From contig JAKZRG010000036.1 of the NCBI GenBank assembly GCA_047518265.1, positions 53,473 to 117,472 of the forward strand: a DNA stretch of 64,000 nucleotides, read 5' to 3'. Position numbers and translations under genes: made by a program. Below are positions 26,566 to 35,171 of this stretch, one piece after another (position 1 is the first letter of the stretch; each line of letters opens with the position of its first letter). The notes below the pieces were generated by a model. It did not search any database. It saw nothing but the letters and a program-made list of their open reading frames with translations, and had not been told where the DNA came from. This DNA is from Oceanospirillum sp047518265 (GTDB lineage: Bacteria > Pseudomonadota > Gammaproteobacteria > Pseudomonadales > Halomonadaceae).

Positions 26566-27438
26566 TTAGTGCTCAGGGAAGACAACGGTTTTGTCACCGT
26601 TAACGAAACAGCGTTGTTCCACATGTAATTTAATGGCTTTAGCCAGCGTCAGGCGTTCGGTATCCCGTCCTTTGGCAACTAAGCGCTCAGGAGTGTAAGT
26701 GTGATCAACCGGCTCTATGCCTTGCGTAATAATAGGACCTTCATCCAGATCTTTACTGACATAATGCGCCGTAGCGCCGACCAGTTTGACGCCTTTATCA
26801 TAAGCTTGGTGGTAAGGTTTAGCACCTTTGAAGCCGGGTAATAGGGAATGGTGGATATTGATAGCACGTCCATGTAATTTCTGGCACATATCGTTTGACA
26901 GTATTTGCATATAACGGGCTAATACAACGAGATCTGCTTTAGTTTCCTGAATGATCTGCCACATTTCGGCTTCTTGCTGTGGTTTGGTCTCCGGCGTAAT
27001 TTTTAGATGGTAGTAGGGGATCTTATACCAATCAGCTAGCTCTTTTAGATCTGGATGGTTGGAAATGATGGCCGGAATTTCGATATTAAGTGCGCCGGTA
27101 CTGTAGCGATGTAGCAGATCCTGTAAGCAGTGGTCATACTTAGAGACCAGAATGACCACTTTTTCTGGTGTAGCCGCATCACGCAGTTCCCATTCAACCC
27201 CGAATGCCATGGCTCTATCTGCGAATTGACGGCGTAGATCCTCTTCAGAAAATTCACCGGTGCCGACGTAATTGAATTCCACTCGGAAGAAAAAACGATG
27301 GGAATGAGTATCATCAAAGGTATGCATCTCGTATGCGTAACATTCGTTTTGATACAGGCAGCCGATAATCAGGTCAAGTACGCCTAGCTTGCTCGGAGAG
27401 CTGCCGGTAAGGATATAGGTTGTTGTATTTGTTTTCAT
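26566..27438 (-). CDS. purU: Formyltetrahydrofolate deformylase
   Basis: 290-residue enzyme hydrolysing 10-formyl-THF to formate and THF. An N-terminal ACT-like regulatory domain (residues about 5-90, YILTGSSPSKLGVLDLIIG) precedes a formyltransferase-fold domain containing ARYMQILSNDMC, INIHHSLLPGFKGAKPYHQA and VGATAHYVSKDLDEGPIITQ, with the N-H-D catalytic set. The length is normal. It carries its own copy of the upstream segment also found before the DmdA-like gene (see 27517-27622), suggesting coordinated control with the one-carbon genes. It would release formate at the end of the pathway. Confidence 0.95.
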   Translation of the reverse strand: MKTNTTTYILTGSSPSKLGVLDLIIGCLYQNECYAYEMHTFDDTHSHRFFFRVEFNYVGTGEFSEEDLRRQFADRAMAFGVEWELRDAATPEKVVILVSKYDHCLQDLLHRYSTGALNIEIPAIISNHPDLKELADWYKIPYYHLKITPETKPQQEAEMWQIIQETKADLVVLARYMQILSNDMCQKLHGRAINIHHSLLPGFKGAKPYHQAYDKGVKLVGATAHYVSKDLDEGPIITQGIEPVDHTYTPERLVAKGRDTERLTLAKAIKLHVEQRCFVNGDKTVVFPEH

Positions 27439-27516
27439 TCTATTGGTCCTTTAATGTTTATTGGCCAAACGGACATTTTGGAAACGTTGAGGTTGATGGT
27501 TCTCGTGCTCGTTCGT

Positions 27517-27622
27517 GTGGAAAAATGATATAAGGAATCAGTAGAGAGAAAGGGCTAAACAGGTATGTTTAAAGTGAATAAACGGTCTTGTTTTTAACCT
27601 TCTTTAGTCTATTTGGACTATG
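27517..27622 (-). promoter_or_regulatory. Duplicated leader/operator segment, copy 1 (purU)
   Basis: About 105 bp aligning without gaps to 30895-31000. The best conserved parts are a TGGTCTTGTTTTTAAC-like core (GGTCTTGTTTTTAAC at 27584-27598) and the dyad AGTCTATTTGGACT (27606-27619). Read on the minus strand, it places the dyad about 170 bp upstream of the purU ATG. It is a candidate shared promoter and operator. Confidence 0.65.
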
Positions 27623-27639
27623 TTTTAGTCAAGGTGGCT

Positions 27640-28533
27640 TTAGGCGGTTAACCCATGGGGTTCAGGCAGGGAGTGTGAACGACAACATGCGGTAATCGTA
27701 TTTGCCAAAAGACAAGCAATGGTCATAGGGCCGACACCACCGGGGACTGGTGTAATCGAGTCAGCCACTTCTTTCACTGCGTCGTAATCCACATCGCCGA
27801 CTAACCGTCCTGTACCATCAGCCCGTTGAATACGGTTAATACCCACATCAATGACGGTGGCGCCGGTTTTGATCCATTCACTTTTTACGAACTGGGGTTG
27901 TCCCACTGCTGCGACGACGATATCTGCATGGCTCACTATTTCAGGGAGGTTTCGCGTGCGTGAATGAACAACTGTCACAGTGCAGTTATCTTTCAGTAAT
28001 AGCTGAGCCATGGGTTTGCCGACAATATTTGAACGACCAATAACAACGGCATTTAATCCTGAAAGATTACCGCAGTATTCACGGAGCATCATTAGGCAAC
28101 CTAAAGGGGTGCAAGGCACCATCGCTTTTTGTCCTGTTGCCAGTCGACCCACATTAGAGATGTGAAACCCATCTACATCCTTTGCTGCATCAATGGCATT
28201 GATGACGAGCGCTTCGTCAATGTGTTGGGGTAAGGGAAGCTGCACGAGAATGCCGTGTACATCAGGATCTCTATTCAGCTGATGGATACGCTCCAGTAAT
28301 TCAGTTTCTGTGATATCTGCAGATAACTTGTGCTCATAGGAGTTCATGCCTACCTCCAGTGTTTGCTTTCCCTTTGAGCGAACATAGATTTGAGAGGCGG
28401 GATCTTCGCCCACTAGCACCACTGCCAGACCTGGAGTGATGCCATGTTTCTGTTTAAGCCAGGAGGTTTGCTCGGTTATCTTGTCACGTAGAGAGGTCGC
28501 AAAGGCTTTGCCGTCAATAATCTGTGCTGTCAT
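27640..28533 (-). CDS. folD: Methylene-THF dehydrogenase/cyclohydrolase
   Basis: Bifunctional FolD, about 297 residues, converting 5,10-methylene-THF to 10-formyl-THF with NAD(P)+. The catalytic lysine region is SQIYVRSKGKQTLEVGM, followed by GILVQLPLPQHIDE, the nucleotide-binding VVIGRSNIVGKPMAQLL and PVPGGVGPMTIACLLANT. The frame opens 48 bp earlier, but the ATG at 28533 follows AAGGAG at good spacing and gives the standard start TAQIIDGKAFA. It is 31 bp from the MetF-like gene, hence very likely the same operon. Confidence 0.96.
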   Translation of the reverse strand: MTAQIIDGKAFATSLRDKITEQTSWLKQKHGITPGLAVVLVGEDPASQIYVRSKGKQTLEVGMNSYEHKLSADITETELLERIHQLNRDPDVHGILVQLPLPQHIDEALVINAIDAAKDVDGFHISNVGRLATGQKAMVPCTPLGCLMMLREYCGNLSGLNAVVIGRSNIVGKPMAQLLLKDNCTVTVVHSRTRNLPEIVSHADIVVAAVGQPQFVKSEWIKTGATVIDVGINRIQRADGTGRLVGDVDYDAVKEVADSITPVPGGVGPMTIACLLANTITACCRSHSLPEPHGLTA

Positions 28534-28564
28534 ATAAGGTCTCCTTATATCTTTTGGTTGGGAC

Positions 28565-29512
28565 TCAGAGGTTATTGGCAAGTTGCTCTTTAGATACTGT
28601 TCTACCGGCTATTCCGGCATTTTCAGTAACCCAGTTGGCATTGGTTTTAATCCCTCCCAGTGGGAAGAAGTGCACCTGTTCGATACCAAAGTTAGGGTGA
28701 CGCTCTTTATGGCTGGCCAGCTCTGTCAGTAGCTCGGTAGGTTCATAAGGCAATAGCAGCTTGGAGACGTCTTTTGCTCTGCGTTGCAGCACCCGCATAC
28801 TGGGGCCAACACCGCAAGAGAGCGCATACTTCATTAACGTTTGAAGTTTTGCTGGGCCAGCTAAGCCGATATGGATAGGGAGATCGACCCCTTCGGCTGC
28901 GAGCCTGTCGGCCCAGGCTATTACGGGGGCAGCTTCAAAGCAGAACTGAGTGGTGATGGCAATACGAGCATCCGTTCGTTCGGAAAAAGCCTGTTTCCAC
29001 TTTAGGGCCTGCATCACCATGCGGTCAGACCCATCGGGGTCGATATCACTGTTGCCTTCAGGGTGGCCTGCTACATGGAGATGCTTGAATCCGTCGAACA
29101 GTCCCGATTCAATGACCTGCATAGAGTTCTCGAACTCACCGGCGGGAGTGTTTAAACCTCCACCTAACAGCAACCCCTGCTCTACGCCTGCTTCCCCTTT
29201 ATATTGTGCAATCCACTCGGTGAGTTCTGCTCGATTTTTAACCAGACGGGCGGGAAAATGAGGCATAACCGGGAAGCCCTCATCGGTCAGGCGACGTGCA
29301 GTATGAATCATATCTTCTATGGGAGTTCCCTCGATATGGGCTATATAGACACGAGTACCAGGCGGCAGGATATCGCGAAAATTCTCCACTTTGGCAGCCG
29401 TTCGAGGCATGACTTCAATGGAATAGCCCCTTAGAAAACTCTCCAACAAGGGTTGTGCTTGGTTATCTGTACCGGTTGCATTCGATTTCTGAAGAAAAGA
29501 GAACAGCCCCAT
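28565..29512 (-). CDS. Methylenetetrahydrofolate reductase-like protein
   Basis: 315-residue protein of the MTHFR TIM-barrel family, FAD-dependent enzymes interconverting 5-methyl- and 5,10-methylene-THF. Segments such as HFPARLVKNRAELTEWI, KHLHVAGHPEGNSDIDPDGS and ITTQFCFEAAPVIAWADR fit the barrel strands that bind flavin and folate. It differs from the housekeeping MetF and belongs to the branch often found with demethylation genes, where it runs in the oxidative direction. It sits between the DmdA-like gene and folD. The hairpin upstream (29610-29631) may tune its expression. Confidence 0.85.
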   Translation of the reverse strand: MGLFSFLQKSNATGTDNQAQPLLESFLRGYSIEVMPRTAAKVENFRDILPPGTRVYIAHIEGTPIEDMIHTARRLTDEGFPVMPHFPARLVKNRAELTEWIAQYKGEAGVEQGLLLGGGLNTPAGEFENSMQVIESGLFDGFKHLHVAGHPEGNSDIDPDGSDRMVMQALKWKQAFSERTDARIAITTQFCFEAAPVIAWADRLAAEGVDLPIHIGLAGPAKLQTLMKYALSCGVGPSMRVLQRRAKDVSKLLLPYEPTELLTELASHKERHPNFGIEQVHFFPLGGIKTNANWVTENAGIAGRTVSKEQLANNL

Positions 29513-29609
29513 AAAATCTCTCCTGTATGGTAAAAGGCGGATTGGCCCCGTTTTTTTATTATCAAGACGTGTGTTTTGGCAACTCTCAACGGTTGTTTAC
29601 TTTCTAAAG

Positions 29610-29631
29610 CACTCAGGCCAAGGCCTGAGTG
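29610..29631. promoter_or_regulatory. Perfect hairpin between operon genes
   Basis: CACTCAGGCC and GGCCTGAGTG form a 10-bp perfect stem with a 2-nt centre in the 173-bp gap between the DmdA-like and MetF-like genes. No U-tract follows on the minus strand, so an RNA-stabilising or processing stem, or an operator, is more likely than a terminator. Confidence 0.5.
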
Positions 29632-29685
29632 GGAAAGCAAGCGTGAGGAGATCATTCGCTGATTGTGTTTTGATGTTTGCTGAGA

Positions 29686-30831
29686 TCAGGACGCTGCGAT
29701 CTTCTTTTTAGGGTCATAAAATGGTTTGTCGACCACAGTGGCAGTGGTTTTTCCATCAGGTGTTTCGACTCCAAATGTGAGGCCAAGGGCTGAAACGTCT
29801 GCATTTACCATGGCTAGTGCGATATTTTTTTCCAAGCGAGGGGAAAATACCGCTGAAGTTACCCGACCTACAGCTTCACCTTCTTTTTCCAGTGTCCAGA
29901 ATTGAGTATTAGGGCCAGTCAATGCAGGGCCATCGATTATCAGGCCAACCTGTTTACGGGATACGCCCTCTTCGCGGATACGTTTTAGTGCTGATTTCCC
30001 AATAAAGTCAGCCTCTATATCCAGCTCAACCAAGCGATCCAAACCTAGCTCATAGGGATTGGTGTTGATATCCATATCGGCGTGATAGGAGAGCATGCCC
30101 CCTTCAATACGGCGAATACTTGATGTATGACCTGGTTGAATACCAAATGGAGCTCCGGCTGCCATAATTTTTTCCCAGAGTTCATCGCCCTTAGAGCCAT
30201 CTTGCAGATAGAGTTCATAGCCCAGTTCACTTGACCAGCCTGTGCGAGAAACGATTAGAGGGATACCATCAAGGTCGTATTCTCTTAACCAGTAATATTT
30301 CAGGTCATTGATACTGTCACCAAAGAGCGCTTGCATCACTTTGCCAGAGTTTGGCCCTTGAAGTTGCAAAGGGGAAACATCGGGCTCATTGATTTGTACA
30401 TCCAGACCCGAGTGAACAGCCACACCTTGTGCCCATAATAAAATGTCGCTATCGGCTAGGGAGATCCAGAAGCGATTTTCCTCAAGACGAAGGAGGATAG
30501 GGTCGTTTAAAATGCCACCCTCTGCATTGGTGATCAGTACATATTTGCACTGTCCAACAGCACATTTTGAGAGGTCTCGTGGGGTAAGTAATTGAACAAA
30601 CTGAGCGGCATCAGGGCCCGTAATTTCTACCTGACGTTCAACAGCCACGTCACAAAGAATGGCATCGTTGACTAAATTCCAGAAGTTCTGTTCTGGATTG
30701 CCAAAATCTCGGGGAATATACATATGGTTGTATACCGAGAACTCTTTAGCTCCCCAACGTACGGTTGCATCAAAATAAGGGGATTTGCGAATTTGTGTTC
30801 CAAAGCCAAATTCTTCTTGTTGTTTAGCCAT
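29686..30831 (-). CDS. DmdA-like THF-dependent methyltransferase (GcvT superfamily)
   Basis: 381-residue GcvT-superfamily protein. DmdA-type blocks are clear: SVYNHMYIPRDF, CDVAVERQVEITGPDAAQFV, LLTPRDLSK, GGILNDPILLR (with the catalytic Asp of the family), FWISLADSDILLWAQG and NEPDVSPLQLQGPNS. DmdA moves a methyl group from dimethylsulfoniopropionate to THF. However, the SGxSKQGG and AGCPNxIERxE blocks I expect in true DmdA read TGWSSELGYELYL and GHTSSIRRIEGG here, so another onium or methylated substrate is possible. MetF-like, FolD and PurU follow, forming a methyl-THF oxidation route. A copy of the duplicated leader lies upstream. The start ATG is at 30831. Confidence 0.8.
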   Translation of the reverse strand: MAKQQEEFGFGTQIRKSPYFDATVRWGAKEFSVYNHMYIPRDFGNPEQNFWNLVNDAILCDVAVERQVEITGPDAAQFVQLLTPRDLSKCAVGQCKYVLITNAEGGILNDPILLRLEENRFWISLADSDILLWAQGVAVHSGLDVQINEPDVSPLQLQGPNSGKVMQALFGDSINDLKYYWLREYDLDGIPLIVSRTGWSSELGYELYLQDGSKGDELWEKIMAAGAPFGIQPGHTSSIRRIEGGMLSYHADMDINTNPYELGLDRLVELDIEADFIGKSALKRIREEGVSRKQVGLIIDGPALTGPNTQFWTLEKEGEAVGRVTSAVFSPRLEKNIALAMVNADVSALGLTFGVETPDGKTTATVVDKPFYDPKKKIAAS

Positions 30832-30894
30832 GATCTATTCCTCATATTGTACGGCCCCGCCCAGTGCGGTGGCATACCACTCAAAATGTTTGAA

Positions 30895-31000
30895 CTGGGA
30901 AAATGATATGAGGAATTCGCAGATAAAAGGGGCTAAACCGATACGAATAAAGCGTATAAATGGTCTTGTTTTTAACGTTATTTAGTCCATTTGGTCTATG
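30895..31000 (-). promoter_or_regulatory. Duplicated leader/operator segment, copy 2 (DmdA-like gene)
   Basis: Counterpart of 27517-27622. It holds GGTCTTGTTTTTAAC (30962-30976) and the dyad AGTCCATTTGGTCT (30984-30997), about 155 bp upstream of the DmdA-like ATG and 28 bp after the stop of the LysR gene. The shared dyad AGTCYA-TT-TGGWCT is a candidate operator. Confidence 0.65.
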
Positions 31001-31024
31001 TTTGAGGGCTGGATAATAAAGCCC

Positions 31025-31957
31025 CTATGTTGGCGTGTTGATCTCATCCAGTAGCCATTCTCGAAACAGTCTGGGAATCGGGCGTTCGTTATTTAAACCA
31101 GCGCTAACGACATAGTACGCTTGAGTGCAATGGATCGGACGATCAATGGCAACTTCAAGTTTCTTTGAAGACAGTTCAGCCTGCAATAGCTCTTTACTGC
31201 CCAGTATAATACCTTGTCCGGACAAGGCGGCTTCCAGCGCCAGTAGGCCGTTGCCAAATCGGAGTTCCCGTAAGGGTTCGGTTTCATTGCATTCTTGTTG
31301 CTGAAACCACGTGCTCCAGTGGCAGGCGTCTTTAAAGCGAGACAGTGTGCTATCCCATAATAAGGGGTGTTTACGAAGTGACGCGACACCATCAAGGCGA
31401 GACGCTAGGTCAGGTTGACACATGGGGAACAGATCAAGATTCATTAAACGCTGAGGATCAAGGTCTGAATAATTGCCGTAACCCAGCCGAACCGAAACAT
31501 CAATCCCAGCTCGTTTGAGTTGTGATCCTTCAATGACATGATCAGAGGATTTATCAACGGTATTTAAGCTGGCTTGTAAGCGTACTTCTGCTTCCGGGCA
31601 ACGAGCATAAAATCGATGGAGCCGGGGAACAATCCACTTTGTGGCAAAGAGGGGTTCTGCGCAAACGGTAACGACATTTCGCTCTTCGCTAAAAAGCCGA
31701 ATCTTATCAACGGCGTCTTCTAAAATTTGGAAACCTTCATGTAATTCAGGCAAGGCTGCACGTGCTGCGGGGGTTAAACTGACTCGGCGATGGTGTCTTA
31801 CAAACAGCTCAACGCCTAAATAATCCTCTAGTGCCTTGATCTGATGGCTGATGGCAGCGGGAGTGACATTTAGCTCCTTGGCCGCCTTAGCAAAACTCTT
31901 TGTTCGACTGGCAACTTCGAAATAGGAGAGGGCAATCAAGGGAGGGAGTCGTGACAT
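31025..31957 (-). CDS. GcvA-like LysR regulator
   Basis: 310-residue LysR-type regulator of the GcvA subgroup: SRLPPLIALSYFEVASRTKS and LNVTPAAISHQIKALEDYLG at the DNA-binding domain, then the effector domain with EPLFATKWIVPRLHRFYARC. In Escherichia coli GcvA controls the glycine cleavage operon. Here the gene lies immediately upstream of the DmdA-like one-carbon genes on the same strand, so it is the obvious candidate for binding the dyads at 30984 and 27606. That assignment is inference from position. Confidence 0.9.
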   Translation of the reverse strand: MSRLPPLIALSYFEVASRTKSFAKAAKELNVTPAAISHQIKALEDYLGVELFVRHHRRVSLTPAARAALPELHEGFQILEDAVDKIRLFSEERNVVTVCAEPLFATKWIVPRLHRFYARCPEAEVRLQASLNTVDKSSDHVIEGSQLKRAGIDVSVRLGYGNYSDLDPQRLMNLDLFPMCQPDLASRLDGVASLRKHPLLWDSTLSRFKDACHWSTWFQQQECNETEPLRELRFGNGLLALEAALSGQGIILGSKELLQAELSSKKLEVAIDRPIHCTQAYYVVSAGLNNERPIPRLFREWLLDEINTPT

Positions 31958-32164
31958 CGTTTTTACTCTTAGGAAAAACTCAGTGCCTTAAATGAAGGCA
32001 CGGTTGAAGCGAAGGAGTCTCTGAAAACGTACTTTCCAGCTCAGGCTTTCAGAAGCTCCCAGATAACAGGCCGCTATGATTACAGATAGTTAAGTCGCAA
32101 GACAAATACTTTCCGATCTTACTTTCTATTCCGTTATACAGCGGCCTCTTTGATGCCTTGCTTA

Positions 32165-32250
32165 TTCTGATAATTTTTAATCGATAAAAGTAGGGAGTAT
32201 TTGAATCAACTTCAACGTACTGGGAGGTTGATTCGGTTATTACTTATCAG
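32165..32250. repeat. MITE-like element, copy 2 (degraded)
   Basis: It runs from TTCTGATAA (32165) to TTATCAG (32244-32250) and shares the interior of the copy at 54724 (GATAAAAG..., TTGAATCAACTTCAA, TACT, GGTTGATT). Its right terminus supplies the TGA stop codon of the ligase gene at 32247. The terminal repeats are eroded relative to the other copies. Confidence 0.6.
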
Positions 32251-33926
32251 AGTGTGGCTTTTAGTTGCTCTCGCAGGGCAAACTTTTGGATTTTCCCTGT
32301 AGATGTAGTGGGTAGATCGCCAAAAATAATCACCTTGGGAGCTTTAAAACGACTCATATTATCTCGGCAGAAATCAATCAATGCTTGTTCTGTTAGATCA
32401 CTGTCAGGGCGTAATTGTACAAAGGCTGCCGGGACTTCTCCCCATTTTTCATCAGGTTTTGCCACAATCGCTGCAAGTTCTACTTCAGGGTGTCGTTGGA
32501 TAATGTCCTCCACTTCCAAAGAGGATATATTCTCACCCCCTGAAATAATCACATCTTTTGAACGATCCGTAATTTTGATGTAACCATCGGCGTGGACGAC
32601 CGCTAAATCTCCCGTATGAAACCAACCGCCTGCAAAGGCTTCCTGGGTGGCTGATTCGTTACGCAGATAGCCTTTCATCACAATATTACCCCGGAACATA
32701 ATCTCCCCAACCGTTTTTCCATCTGCTGGAATAGGTTGCATTGTCTCTGGGTCTAGAACAGTGACCTCTTCCTGAAGCGGGTAACTTACTCCTTGGCGGC
32801 TGTTGAGTTTGATGCGCTCCTCCAGAGAACGATCAGCCCAATCATCCTGCTCGGTGCATACGGTTGCAGGGCCATATGTTTCTGTTAGTCCATAGACATG
32901 GGTTAGCTCTATCCCCATTTTTTCCATGCGCTCCAGAACGCTGGCAGGTGGTGCCGCACCAGCAATCAGTCCAGAAACCTTGTGTATGATCTCTGTTGAT
33001 TGTTTTTCTGCCGCATCGGCAATCATTGAGTGTACGATGGGGGCGCCACAAAAGTGGCTGACATGATGCTGCCTGATCAGTTGATGAATTCGCTCTGGGT
33101 CGACTCTACGTAAACAGATACTGGTACCGCCAATGGCGGCAAGTGTCCAGGGGAAGCACCAACCGTTGCAGTGGAACATGGGTAATGTCCATAAATAGGT
33201 GACATTCTCTGCTAGATTCCACGAAAGCACATTACTTGTGGCATTTAGGTAGGCCCCTCTATGGTGGGAAATCACCCCTTTGGGATTACCTGTTGTACCT
33301 GAGGTGTAGCCCAAAGAAATGGCATCCCATTCATCTGCAGGTATGTCCCATTCTGCATCTTCAGGTTGATCGGCCAGTAGTGCTTCATACTCAAGATCAC
33401 CAATCTGTTTTCCTTCACCCTCCATTCCTTCGCACTGTTTTCCTTTAACCTGCTTTCCTTCTAGATAATGCGGATCGGAAACGTTGATAACAATAGGTTG
33501 AGGACCTTCGATCAAGGACAGGGCTTCTTCAATGGTATCAACATATTCAGGATCGACCAGTAACAGTCGTGTACGGCTATGATTGAGAATAAATGCAACG
33601 GCTTCTGCATCTAAACGAGTGTTAATAGCATTCAGTACCGCACCTGTCATAGGTATACCAAAATGTGCCTCATACATTGCCGGAACATTAGGCAGCATGG
33701 CCGATACCGTATCTCCTCTGGAAATGCCGAACTGTTTCAAAACAGAGGCAAGCTGACGGCATCGGGCATAGGTTTGACGCCAAGTATAGCTTGTGTCGTT
33801 ATATATAACGGCTGCCTTATCTGGGTAAACAGTCGCGGCTCGCTTAATAAAACTTAATGGCGATAGTGCGACATAATTGGCTTCTGTTTTCTCTAGGGCT
33901 TCATTAAAAGAGCATAACTCGGTCAT
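32247..33926 (-). CDS. AMP-forming acyl-CoA ligase
   Basis: About 559-residue ANL-superfamily ligase activating a carboxylic acid with ATP and CoA. The P-loop motif is SLGYTSGTTGNPKGVISHHR, the aromatic-core motif THVYGLTETYGPATV, the hinge region GWFHTGDLAVVHADGYIKI and the C-terminal lysine in PTTSTGKIQKFALREQ. The type is the short/medium-chain class to which methylmercaptopropionate ligases (DmdB) are related; specificity is open. Around residues 170-190 is an unusual insertion with three GKQ triplets. The frame starts at a TTG (33944); the ATG at 33926 is preferred. The stop codon lies in a MITE-like terminus. Confidence 0.88.
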   Translation of the reverse strand: MTELCSFNEALEKTEANYVALSPLSFIKRAATVYPDKAAVIYNDTSYTWRQTYARCRQLASVLKQFGISRGDTVSAMLPNVPAMYEAHFGIPMTGAVLNAINTRLDAEAVAFILNHSRTRLLLVDPEYVDTIEEALSLIEGPQPIVINVSDPHYLEGKQVKGKQCEGMEGEGKQIGDLEYEALLADQPEDAEWDIPADEWDAISLGYTSGTTGNPKGVISHHRGAYLNATSNVLSWNLAENVTYLWTLPMFHCNGWCFPWTLAAIGGTSICLRRVDPERIHQLIRQHHVSHFCGAPIVHSMIADAAEKQSTEIIHKVSGLIAGAAPPASVLERMEKMGIELTHVYGLTETYGPATVCTEQDDWADRSLEERIKLNSRQGVSYPLQEEVTVLDPETMQPIPADGKTVGEIMFRGNIVMKGYLRNESATQEAFAGGWFHTGDLAVVHADGYIKITDRSKDVIISGGENISSLEVEDIIQRHPEVELAAIVAKPDEKWGEVPAAFVQLRPDSDLTEQALIDFCRDNMSRFKAPKVIIFGDLPTTSTGKIQKFALREQLKATL

Positions 33927-34028
33927 TGTATTCTCACTGGACAAGGTGACTATTTTGAGAGGCGCTCTTGTGAGGCCGTTATTCTTTGAACGACGATTGT
34001 TGAGCTATTATTTTTTGCATCGACGGGG

Positions 34029-34829
34029 TTAAGGCGTCGGCTTTTCCCAAGTTGGGAGGCGTTTGTCGAGAAAAGCATCAATGCCTTCGCCAGCGTCATG
34101 ACTCATCATATTTTCGGCCATTACGTTTCCTGCAAAATCGTAAGCATCTGCTAATGACATCTGCTTTTGAGGGTGGAACATGGCTTTACCGTAACGAATC
34201 GCAGAAGGACTTTTGCTTAAGATTTTTTCTACTTTGGCGGCAACCGCATCATCAAGCTCTGTATCTTCTACGACACTGCTGATTAAGCCCCAGTCTAATG
34301 CTGTCTTAGCATCGATAATGTCACCGGTAATCAACATATCGAAAGCACGCTTGGTCGATATATTTCGTGATAAGGCAACCGCAGGGGTAGAGCAAAACAA
34401 GCCGACGTTAATACCAGAAACGGCAAATCGAGCGGATTGAGTTGCAATCACCAGATCACAGCTGGCAACGAGTTGGCAACCTGCGGCTGCAGCGATACCC
34501 CCTACCTTGGCGATGACTGGCACGGGCAAGTTAACGATACTCTGCATCACCTTGCCACATCGGCTGAACAGCTCTTGGTAATAGTCTTGCTCGGGTGTGC
34601 TACGCATCTCTTGCAAGTCGTGACCCGCACAGAAACCACGCCCTTCCGCGCTGATCACAACGCATTGGACGCTTGAATCTGCGGCAATATCATCCAGCTC
34701 CTGTTGTAGGCGGGCTAGCATCGCTTCAGATAGGGTATTTAATTTATCAGGTCGATTTAATGATAGAAAAACAGCACCGTTTTGATCGCTGCGCAGCAAA
34801 ATATTGTTGTTTAAATGATTTGTGCTCAT
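34029..34829 (-). CDS. Crotonase-family protein (ECHDC3-like)
   Basis: About 266-residue enoyl-CoA hydratase/isomerase homologue. Oxyanion-hole segments are GRGFCAGHDLQEM and VGGIAAAAGCQLVASCDLV. The two glutamates of classical hydratases are missing: the first is replaced in GCQL and the second in VSGINVGLFCSTPAV. That pattern matches the ECHDC3-like branch, whose reaction is uncertain. The start is the ATG at 34829 after GAGG, not the longer frame to 34871. It lies 84 bp upstream of the acyl-CoA ligase gene on the same strand, so a joint role in acyl-CoA metabolism is likely. Confidence 0.88.
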   Translation of the reverse strand: MSTNHLNNNILLRSDQNGAVFLSLNRPDKLNTLSEAMLARLQQELDDIAADSSVQCVVISAEGRGFCAGHDLQEMRSTPEQDYYQELFSRCGKVMQSIVNLPVPVIAKVGGIAAAAGCQLVASCDLVIATQSARFAVSGINVGLFCSTPAVALSRNISTKRAFDMLITGDIIDAKTALDWGLISSVVEDTELDDAVAAKVEKILSKSPSAIRYGKAMFHPQKQMSLADAYDFAGNVMAENMMSHDAGEGIDAFLDKRLPTWEKPTP

Positions 34830-34980
34830 ACAAGACCTCATAAGTTCTCTAGGTAAAGTGCTTAACCTCACACTGGCCGTTATTGGATTTCAGATAAATA
34901 GGATTCATCGAAGATATTTTGTTCTAAACGGCTTTTGGCTCACCTTAGGAAAACGGCATGGGACTGTAAAACGATGTTTC

Positions 34981-34997
34981 CTAATCAAATTGATTAG
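34981..34997. promoter_or_regulatory. Perfect palindrome CTAATCAA-A-TTGATTAG
   Basis: A 17-bp sequence with 8-bp perfect arms in the divergent gap between the crotonase (-) and flavoprotein (+) genes. It contains CTAAT, the half-site reported for GcvA-type regulators. Candidate operator; no neighbouring regulator gene. Confidence 0.45.
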
Positions 34998-35171
34998 CAA
35001 GCCTAACTTAAGGGTATGGTGAGGTATCTTTTAAGCTTGTTTTTACGTGTGATTAGGGTGGGGTTGGCAGATTTGGCATTATAAAAACTAAACATAATGG
35101 ATAGAACTCATCATTTTACCGATAAGGTCTTGGACGCTAGTCTAGCGTTTAACGAATGGAGCAAGCCAAAT

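Noticed and set aside
29686..30831. Naming this gene dmdA outright
   Set aside because: Two DmdA-typical blocks are altered; DmdA-like is as far as the sequence allows.
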